DNA from: Perlabentimonas sp964490015
GTDB lineage: Bacteria; Bacteroidota; Bacteroidia; Bacteroidales; Tenuifilaceae
NCBI GenBank assembly: GCA_964490015.1
Contig: CAZBBA010000073.1
Coordinates: 1 to 20,258 of the forward strand
Reading direction: 5' to 3'
DNA length: 20,258 nucleotides
Shown here: one piece after another, positions 14,060-20,258 of the stretch
Numbering within the stretch: the first letter of the stretch is position 1
Layout of the letters: the number at the start of each line of letters is the position of its first letter
The notes under the pieces: generated by a model
Told to the model about the DNA's origin: nothing
Seen by the model: the letters and a program-made list of their open reading frames with translations, nothing else
Databases searched by the model: none
Position numbers and translations under genes: made by a program

Positions 14060-15703
14060 TTAACCTAAGCAATTCCTTTTTTCCATATATGGATACTTAA
14101 AATCGGTTGGTGGAACAAGTGTCTCCTTAACGGTACGGGGACTTGTCCACCGCAACAGGTTGTATGGCCCACCCGCTTTATCATTGGTTCCGCTACCGCG
14201 TGCGCCTCCAAAGGGTTGCTGACCAACCACTGCACCTGTTGGTTTATCGTTAAAGTAGAAGTTACCAGCTGCGTAGCGCAGAACGGCACAAGCTTGATTA
14301 AGCGCCTTCCTATCAGAGGATATTACAGCACCTGTTAGCCCGTATGGCGAAGTTTCATCCACCAACTTAAGGGTTTCGTCCCATTTTTCATCCTCGTAAA
14401 CGTACACCGTGAATACGGGGCCAAAAATCTCCTCCTCCATGGTTACAAAATGTGGGTCTTTGGCTACAATTACCGTAGGCTCAATAAACCAGCCCACGCT
14501 ATAATCGCCATTACCACCAAACATAATTTCGGCATCGGCCGACTGTTTGGCCATATTTATATACCCCATTATGTTATTGAAGGAAGCCTCGTCGATCACG
14601 GCGTTCATAAAGTTGCCGAAATCTGTTATATCACCCTGCTTAATCTCATTAAGCATCTCGAGCATACGCTTCTTGAGCGGTTCCCATAGCGATTTGGGTA
14701 CGTAACCCCGCGATGCAGCAGAACATTTCTGCCCCTGATACTCGAATGCCCCGCGAATCATGGCCGTAGCGGCCACATCAACATCGGCCGAAGGGTGAAC
14801 CACCACAAAGTCTTTTCCCCCTGTTTCGCCCACAATCTTGGGGTACGACCTGTACCTCTCCAGATTATCGCCCACCTGTTTCCAGAGCTGGTTAAAAGTT
14901 GATGTTGATCCGGTGAAATGAATACCAGCCAACATGGGGTGAGGAATTGCAGTTCCCCCCACTACAGAGCCTTTACCAGGAACAAAGTTTATAACCCCAT
15001 CGGGCAATCCAGCTTCCCTAAAAATCTGCATTAAAACATAATTCGATAAAAGGGCTGTGGTGGCAGGTTTCCAAACTATGGTGTTCCCCATTAGCGCCGG
15101 CGACATGTTTAGGTTAGAACCAATAGCAGTAAAGTTAAAGGGAGTAATTGCCAGTATAAAACCTTCGAGTGGACGGTATTCAGTTCTGTTCACCACGCCG
15201 GTTTCGGAGTGGGGCTGCTGGTTGTAAATCTCGGAGATAAAGAAGGAGTTAAATCGTAAAAAGTCGATGGATTCGCAAGCAGCATCAATCTCAGCTTGAT
15301 ACACGCTTTTCCCCTGCCCTACCATGGTAGCGGCATTTAACCTATGCCGATATTTCTTCGAGATAAGCTCGGCAATTTTTTGGTTCACACTAGCCCTTTC
15401 AACCCACGATACGGTTGACCAATACTTATGCGCTTCAAGCGCAGCATCGATGGCCATTTTCACCTCCTCAGGCCCAGCCATGTGGTAGCGGGCTATTACC
15501 TTTTTATTGTTGTGAGGCATGGTAATTTCGCCAACTTTACCTGTCCTTACCTCCTTTCCACCAATTATTAATGGAATTTCAGTAATGGTGTTGCTGAATC
15601 GGTTGATCTCTTCTAGCAGATCGATTCTATCCTGCGAACAGGCCTCATACATCTTAACCGGTTCATTTTCTGGTCGCTGAAAGTTAAATATTGCGTTGTT
15701 CAT
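14060..15703 (-). CDS. pruA: L-glutamate gamma-semialdehyde (1-pyrroline-5-carboxylate) dehydrogenase
   Basis: NAD-dependent aldehyde dehydrogenase that oxidises glutamate semialdehyde (from pyrroline-5-carboxylate) to glutamate, the second step of proline breakdown. I place the start at 15703 (547 aa, MNNAIFNFQRPENEPVKMYE), the usual N terminus of this family in Bacteroidota. Another ATG ten codons upstream (15733) is in frame and cannot be excluded. The catalytic general base is in VGETGGKDFV (about Glu293) and the nucleophile is in YQGQKCSAASRGY (about Cys327). Other signatures are AITPFNFTAIGSN, WKPATTALLS, FTGSTSTF and EEIFGPVFTVYVYED. It is a monofunctional enzyme with no proline dehydrogenase domain. 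It diverges from the outer-membrane gene across about 260 nt and converges with the TPR gene. Confidence 0.95.
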   Translation of the reverse strand: MNNAIFNFQRPENEPVKMYEACSQDRIDLLEEINRFSNTITEIPLIIGGKEVRTGKVGEITMPHNNKKVIARYHMAGPEEVKMAIDAALEAHKYWSTVSWVERASVNQKIAELISKKYRHRLNAATMVGQGKSVYQAEIDAACESIDFLRFNSFFISEIYNQQPHSETGVVNRTEYRPLEGFILAITPFNFTAIGSNLNMSPALMGNTIVWKPATTALLSNYVLMQIFREAGLPDGVINFVPGKGSVVGGTAIPHPMLAGIHFTGSTSTFNQLWKQVGDNLERYRSYPKIVGETGGKDFVVVHPSADVDVAATAMIRGAFEYQGQKCSAASRGYVPKSLWEPLKKRMLEMLNEIKQGDITDFGNFMNAVIDEASFNNIMGYINMAKQSADAEIMFGGNGDYSVGWFIEPTVIVAKDPHFVTMEEEIFGPVFTVYVYEDEKWDETLKLVDETSPYGLTGAVISSDRKALNQACAVLRYAAGNFYFNDKPTGAVVGQQPFGGARGSGTNDKAGGPYNLLRWTSPRTVKETLVPPTDFKYPYMEKRNCLG

Positions 15704-15964
15704 ATTATTAAATTTGGTTGTTTTATTCGACATGTATTATTGTGCACATTGCTTTTGTATTATGATGATATTAATCAGCAAAATGCTACTTGAGAACGTT
15801 TAAGCTTCGATTTTGTTTAGAAGTCTATGTATTGACTTGACAAAAAAGGGATTTTAACACGCTTTAACAATAATTTGTTATCGCTGAGCGCAAGTTTCTG
15901 CAACCACAATAGTCAAATGGTTGTTTCTAACATCAACTAAAACTTAATACTTAGACAAAACTTT

Positions 15965-18442
15965 ATGAACTCTAGATCATTTTTAACAATCGCCATGCTG
16001 CTTTGGGCTACTGCAGCCAGTTTCTCACAGGAGGGTAGAATGGGTGGCGGACAGATGATGGATCCAAACTTTACGGGAACGGTTAAAGGTAAGGTAATCG
16101 ACAAGAACGATAATCAGCCCGTGGAGTATGCCAACATTGCCTTTTATCGTATGCGCGACTCCACGCTGGTTACAGGCGGCATAACTAATGCAAAAGGCGA
16201 ATTCAGCATCGATAAGGTTCCTATGGGAAGATATTACGCCGAGGTAAAATTTATTGGTTACAATACTTTGCCCGTGGAGCCATTTGTAGTAAGCCCACGT
16301 CAGCCCGAGACAATGCTGGGTGATCTATTTTTGTTGCCCGCCGCCGAAAACCTCGAAGCAGTTGTGGTTACTGGGCAGCGGCAAATGTTAACCCATAATC
16401 TCGATAAAAAAGTATTTAACGTTGAGCGCGATATTAATGCAGAAGGAGGCACTGCGCTGGAAATTATGCAGAATATTCCATCCATTGAGGTTGATATGGA
16501 GGGCAATATCAGCTTGCGTGGCAGTCAGAACGTGACAATCCTTGTTGATGGTCGCCCATCGACCTACTCCAGCATAGAGGAGATACCCGCCAGCATTATC
16601 GAAAGCGTTGAGGTGATTACAAATCCATCGGCTCGATACGATCCCGATGGCTTGTCGGGTATTGTAAATATAGTTTTAAAGAAGCGCCGCGAACCCGGTT
16701 ATCATGGCATGGTGATGCTTAATGCAGGAACGGGCGACAAGTATAATGGAACGGTAAACTTCAACTATCGACAGGATAAGTTGAATTTCTTCACCAATGC
16801 CAGCTTTAGAATGCACAGCATGACTGGTAGAACTATTTCGGATAGAACTACAACGTTTAACAACAGTACAACTAGCAAGTTACTACAGGATCAGGATTTC
16901 ACCCGGCAGGGGCAGTTCGTAAACCTGCGGGGTGGTGTCGATTACTTTATTAACAACAGCAACACCCTAACCCTATCGGGTGGATATAGCTACCGTAACT
17001 TTAGCATTTGGGATATTACCCAGTCCGATATTCTGTTCAACCTACGCGACAGCTCATTTGCCCGCACCAACGATGGAGGCAACGATGGCGATTCTTACAA
17101 CTTTGCTTTAAATTACAAGCTAACGGGTAAGCAAAAAGGACAAGAACTTACTGCCGACATATTCTTCAATGCAATGGATGGTAGAAACTCTAGCGATATT
17201 ACTCAAAATTGGCTAACTGGTGAGTATGCCGATATGCTAGAACGTACAAACTCAGGTTTCCTAAGCAATAATCTTACCCTACAAACCGATTTTGTTCAGC
17301 CCGTTGGAAACGGCGGCAGGCTCGAAACTGGATTAAAGGCAACATTGAGAAACCAGGACAGCGATTATAAATTTTACAATTTTATTGCAAATTCGTGGAT
17401 TGATGACGCCTTGAAATCTAATGATTTTCAGTACAAGGAACAGCAATATTCGGCCTACGCCATCTACTCCAACACCTTTGGCGACGGGAAGTTTAGCTAT
17501 CAGGGAGGACTGAGAGTTGAACAGGCCTTTACGTCGGCAATCCAAAAAGCCACACACGATGAGCCAATAGACAGAAAGTTTCTTAACTTTTTCCCTAGCG
17601 CCCATATTAAGTGGGATATCAACCCCAAAAATTCAGCTCAAATTGCCTACAGTCGTAGGGTTAGCCGTCCAAACACCAGACTACTAAACCCATTTATCGA
17701 CTATTCAAACCCACTATTCTTGTCAATGGGTAACCCTATGCTTAACCCTGAATTCACTAATAGTTTGGAGTTAAGTTACTACTACAATCTACCCAAAACA
17801 CGCATTAGCGGCACGGTATTCCAACGTAACACTACCGATATAATAACTCGTTTTGTGGAGGTTGATGAGAACGATATTTCATGGTCCACCTTTGTAAATA
17901 TTGATAAGAGTGAAAGTTTGGGCGTTGAAGGAGTTATTACACAAACAATTGCGCCTTGGTGGAGGGTAAATGGAAGTGCCAGCTACTACCAAACCATTCT
18001 GCACTCTGAGCTACTCGACGATCGCTCAAGTAAGGGCAACAGTTGGACCGCCAGAGCTACATCTACATGGAATCTTGGCAAAAATGTAGAACTCCAACTA
18101 AATGGCAATTACCGCTCACCCTCAGTATCAGTAGGCGGTGGAAGCATGATGTTCTGGCAATCGGGAGGCGGTCAGGGTATTACCAAGGAAATGTACTGGC
18201 TCGATTTGGGTATGCGCGTAAATGTTCTAAACCGAAAAGGCACTGTAACTCTCAGGGTTAGCGATCTACTCAACAGCATGACCTTCAGATCAGAATCGTG
18301 GGGCAATAACTTTTCGAGTAACATAGAGCGTACTCGTGAGAGCAGGATTATTTTCCTAGGATTCTCATATCGAATTAATGAGTATAGGGTTCGCCGCGAC
18401 AGGCAACCCAATGGCGATGATTCTAGTATGGACATGGAGTAA
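15965..18442 (+). CDS. TonB-dependent-receptor-like outer-membrane beta-barrel protein
   Basis: Large outer-membrane protein of the TonB-receptor superfamily, of the kind annotated as outer membrane beta-barrel family (OMP_b-brl_3) in Bacteroidota. The 825-aa protein starts with a signal peptide (MNSRSFLTIAMLLWATAASFSQ). Next come a short Met/Gly-rich stretch (about 23-33), a CarboxypepD_reg-like domain (about 38-125; GTVKGKVIDKNDNQPVEYAN), and a plug domain (about 130-240) with LRGSQNVTILVDGRPSTYSS and ESVEVITNPSARYDPDGLSG. The rest is a beta-barrel of alternating aromatic strands, ending in FLGFSYRINEYRVRR. I see no obvious TonB box before the plug. Cargo cannot be told from sequence, and no SusD-like partner is adjacent. 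A clear terminator follows at 18465-18493. Confidence 0.92.
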   Translation: MNSRSFLTIAMLLWATAASFSQEGRMGGGQMMDPNFTGTVKGKVIDKNDNQPVEYANIAFYRMRDSTLVTGGITNAKGEFSIDKVPMGRYYAEVKFIGYNTLPVEPFVVSPRQPETMLGDLFLLPAAENLEAVVVTGQRQMLTHNLDKKVFNVERDINAEGGTALEIMQNIPSIEVDMEGNISLRGSQNVTILVDGRPSTYSSIEEIPASIIESVEVITNPSARYDPDGLSGIVNIVLKKRREPGYHGMVMLNAGTGDKYNGTVNFNYRQDKLNFFTNASFRMHSMTGRTISDRTTTFNNSTTSKLLQDQDFTRQGQFVNLRGGVDYFINNSNTLTLSGGYSYRNFSIWDITQSDILFNLRDSSFARTNDGGNDGDSYNFALNYKLTGKQKGQELTADIFFNAMDGRNSSDITQNWLTGEYADMLERTNSGFLSNNLTLQTDFVQPVGNGGRLETGLKATLRNQDSDYKFYNFIANSWIDDALKSNDFQYKEQQYSAYAIYSNTFGDGKFSYQGGLRVEQAFTSAIQKATHDEPIDRKFLNFFPSAHIKWDINPKNSAQIAYSRRVSRPNTRLLNPFIDYSNPLFLSMGNPMLNPEFTNSLELSYYYNLPKTRISGTVFQRNTTDIITRFVEVDENDISWSTFVNIDKSESLGVEGVITQTIAPWWRVNGSASYYQTILHSELLDDRSSKGNSWTARATSTWNLGKNVELQLNGNYRSPSVSVGGGSMMFWQSGGGQGITKEMYWLDLGMRVNVLNRKGTVTLRVSDLLNSMTFRSESWGNNFSSNIERTRESRIIFLGFSYRINEYRVRRDRQPNGDDSSMDME

Positions 18443-18464
18443 TCCGATTTCAAGTTTTTGAGAG

Positions 18465-18493
18465 AGGTGCAGCCATAATTGCTGCACCTTTTT
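18465..18493 (+). terminator. Intrinsic terminator after the beta-barrel gene
   Basis: Perfect 8-bp stem GGTGCAGC / GCTGCACC (18466-18473 and 18481-18488), 7-nt loop, extended by an A-T pair, followed by TTTTT. It lies 23 nt after the stop codon. Confidence 0.92.
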
Positions 18494-18615
18494 ATGCTTC
18501 CTAATCTATATAAAAATAATCCACATTAACCCTAGCCTTATATTTATAAGGGGAAAAACATAGAATAAATGGTAAACATATTCTTTTAAAGCCTGTTTTA
18601 CATAGAAAGCATTAT

Positions 18616-19203
18616 ATGAGAGCAAAATACACCATGCTTACGCTTGCTTTACTTTTAGGGTTTAGCGTAACAGCCCAAGACAATATCGAGGCATTTAGGG
18701 TTAGTTCAGATGTTAACCGAACAGGTATGTTGGTTTTGGGAAGCTGGGCACTTGCCAATTTCGCCTTTGGAGGCTACGATTGGGCTACAAGTTCACGAAG
18801 CCGTAAATACTTTGGTCAGATGAATGTGATGTGGAACATTGTAAATGCTGGGATTGTCGGATTTGCTCTATATCAATACTACAACACAGATTTTTCTATG
18901 CTATCCCCACAGGCCATGCTAAGTAAGCATAACCAAACCATGAATCTATACCTTATTAATGCTGGGTTAGATGTTCTTTATGCGGCTGGAGGTTGGTATA
19001 TGCTTCGTACCTCACAAAGGAATGAGAAATATTCAGATCTACTTAAAGGTTATGGTCAATCGGTGATTCTTCAGGCGTCGTTCCTTTTTGTTTTTGATTT
19101 AGCTATGTACTTTATTCAGCAGGGTAACACATCAAATTTCAACTTACCATTACAATCTTTGGCTCTAGGTCATAATGGTTTATCGCTTACATTAGCCTTT
19201 TGA
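18616..19203 (+). CDS. Uncharacterised four-helix membrane protein
   Basis: A 195-aa protein I cannot assign to a function. It has an N-terminal signal-like hydrophobic segment (residues 1-21, MRAKYTMLTLALLLGFSVTA then Q), so the mature protein may begin near DNIEAF. About four further hydrophobic helices follow: 36-57 (GMLVLGSWALANFAFGGYDW), 68-89 (MNVMWNIVNAGIVGFALYQY), 108-130 (MNLYLINAGLDVLYAAGGWY) and 148-169 (SVILQASFLFVFDLAMYFIQ). Charged or polar motifs between helices are short (SSRSRKYFGQMN, RTSQRNEKYSDLLKG). The last helices of the two halves both carry a conserved-looking aromatic/Asp pattern, which might reflect an internal duplication. It is an isolated gene preceded by a terminator and convergent with the SDR gene. 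Similar Bacteroidota membrane proteins of unknown function probably exist; I could not check. Confidence 0.85.
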   Translation: MRAKYTMLTLALLLGFSVTAQDNIEAFRVSSDVNRTGMLVLGSWALANFAFGGYDWATSSRSRKYFGQMNVMWNIVNAGIVGFALYQYYNTDFSMLSPQAMLSKHNQTMNLYLINAGLDVLYAAGGWYMLRTSQRNEKYSDLLKGYGQSVILQASFLFVFDLAMYFIQQGNTSNFNLPLQSLALGHNGLSLTLAF

Positions 19204-19229
19204 TATTTTTTGCAAAACATTAACTAATC

Positions 19230-20156
19230 TCAAAATCCAAACTTAACCCCCGTTAGTTCCTCTGAGAATTGCCATAGGATCTGGGCATCATCAGTGTTGT
19301 AAGATAAATTGCTAGAGCGAACCAACACTGGCGAACCTGCAAGTTGCAAAAAACCCGATGGCCCATAGAATTGGCCACCCCTAACCTTAGTATCTACAGC
19401 GGCTCTTATCTGGGGTAATGCACCAGATGCAGCACTTGGTAAAACCATCTCAATAAAAGGACGAAGTATTCGAACAATTATATTCCCTTCCATATATCTC
19501 CCCAGGTTGGTGTGAGAAGCCCCAGGATGGGCTGCTAATGAAAGGCATTGAAGGTTATTCTTATCGAAATACCTCTGCAGCTGGTATGCGAACAATAGGT
19601 TTGCTAGCTTAGAGCGGGCATAAGCACGCATTTTGTTATAAGTAGCTGCCCTTTCGGAAAGGTTGTTGTCGAAACTTATTTTCCACTGCTTATGAGCCAA
19701 GCTACTAACCGTAACCACTCTAGAATTGGGTGTAACCACCAGTATGTCAACAAGATGTCCAGTAAGTGCAAAATGACCCAGATGATTGGTACCCATTTGA
19801 CTTTCAAAACCTTCCTTGGTCAATGAGAATGGACTGATCATTATGCCTGCATTATTTATAAGAATATCCAGATGCGAATAGGACGATTTAAAGGTATCAG
19901 CAAAACTCTTTACCGATGAAAGATCCATTAGATCTAATTGTAAAACTTTTATGTCAGCTTCAGGAAAAGTCTCAAGAATTTGATTTCTAGCCTTCTCTCC
20001 TTTCTGAATGGAACGACATGCCATAATCACCTCTGCGCCGTTTGATGCCAATGCTTTTACTGATTCAAAGCCCAAACCACTGTTTCCCCCTGTAACAATT
20101 ATCACTTTCCCGCTTAAGTTGGGGATGTCATTAAGTGTCCATTTCGTTTTTGTCAT
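19230..20156 (-). CDS. Short-chain dehydrogenase/reductase (retinol dehydrogenase/WWOX-like)
   Basis: NAD(P)-dependent oxidoreductase of the classical SDR family, extended at the N terminus (MTKTKWTLNDIPNLSGKVII) in the manner of the retinol-dehydrogenase/WWOX-like subgroup. The 308-aa protein has the nucleotide-binding TGGNSGLG (22-29), an Arg in ACRS (about 48) suggesting NADP preference, and NNAG (101-104). It also has the structural Asn of MGTNHLGHF (about 124), the catalytic Ser in VTVSSLAH (about 151-152), and Tyr179/Lys183 in YARSK, so the active site is complete. The substrate cannot be inferred. It is transcribed from its own promoter (20175-20204) after a terminator belonging to a gene outside the window, and converges on the membrane-protein gene with only 26 nt between stops and no clear hairpin. 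Confidence 0.92.
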   Translation of the reverse strand: MTKTKWTLNDIPNLSGKVIIVTGGNSGLGFESVKALASNGAEVIMACRSIQKGEKARNQILETFPEADIKVLQLDLMDLSSVKSFADTFKSSYSHLDILINNAGIMISPFSLTKEGFESQMGTNHLGHFALTGHLVDILVVTPNSRVVTVSSLAHKQWKISFDNNLSERAATYNKMRAYARSKLANLLFAYQLQRYFDKNNLQCLSLAAHPGASHTNLGRYMEGNIIVRILRPFIEMVLPSAASGALPQIRAAVDTKVRGGQFYGPSGFLQLAGSPVLVRSSNLSYNTDDAQILWQFSEELTGVKFGF

Positions 20157-20174
20157 TGGTAGAACATTTTTTCA

Positions 20175-20204
20175 CAAAAATACGAATGTAAACCACTATA
20201 CAAA
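20175..20204 (-). promoter_or_regulatory. Promoter of the SDR gene (-33/-7, Bacteroidota type)
   Basis: Minus strand: TTTG (20204-20201), 18 nt, then TATTTTTG (20182-20175), matching the -33 TTTG and -7 TAnnTTTG elements. The start codon lies 18 nt after the -7 box, giving a short leader. Confidence 0.65.
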
Positions 20205-20237
20205 ATAAAAGAGGTTGCCAGAAATTACGACAACCTC
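20202..20237 (-). terminator. Intrinsic terminator of a gene beyond the right edge
   Basis: Minus strand: GAGGTTG (20237-20231), 13-nt loop, CAACCTC (20217-20211), then TTTTATTTT. It points leftward, so it ends a minus-strand gene outside the window. Its T-tract abuts the -33 element of the SDR promoter. Confidence 0.75.
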
Positions 20238-20258
20238 CTGAATGATATATGGGTTAAA

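Overview
The window looks like a chromosomal housekeeping segment from a member of the Bacteroidota. Four things support this. Several genes are preceded by the phylum's sigma-A type -7 box (TAnnTTTG), and Shine-Dalgarno sequences are mostly absent. SecA is about 1,100 residues, the length usual for this phylum. An outer-membrane protein has the CarboxypepD_reg + plug + barrel layout. The set of genes (AsnA, S9 peptidase, PruA starting MNNAIF, small TPR protein ending in YNP) is also typical. I see no phage, insertion sequence, CRISPR array, rRNA or tRNA.

Layout. On the minus strand from 6.97 kb leftward: an asparagine-regulated leader region, asnA (ammonia-dependent asparagine synthetase), secA (preprotein translocase ATPase) and a lipid-anchored S9 prolyl-oligopeptidase-type peptidase. 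On the plus strand from 7.26 kb: umuD-umuC (DNA polymerase V-like, error-prone bypass) and an SRAP-domain protein (abasic-site crosslinking), together a DNA-damage group. Then come trmD, yicC, gmk, nadD and a small TPR protein, each separated by repeat-rich spacers except the tight nadD-TPR pair. On the minus strand, pruA (proline catabolism) converges on the TPR gene and diverges from a large outer-membrane beta-barrel receptor-like gene on the plus strand. The right end holds a small unknown membrane protein and a convergent short-chain dehydrogenase.

The most interesting part is the 300-nt leader of asnA (about 6,990 to 6,690, minus strand). It contains two short ORFs in tandem, both rich in asparagine codons (7 of 24 and 4 of 16 residues). 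Each is followed by an intrinsic terminator, and each has a segment at or just after its stop codon that can pair with the 5' arm of its terminator to form an antiterminator. This is the classical ribosome-stalling attenuator architecture, used twice in series and sensing charged tRNA-Asn, upstream of an asparagine synthetase. A good -33/-7 promoter lies just upstream, and asnA starts 25 nt after the second terminator. No terminator is visible between asnA and secA.

The intergenic spacers from 7 to 14 kb carry short tandem repeats (9/18-bp periods, GATTGG-type words) and several GC-rich palindromes, which look like small repetitive extragenic elements. Everything here is read by eye: no database search or folding calculation was run.
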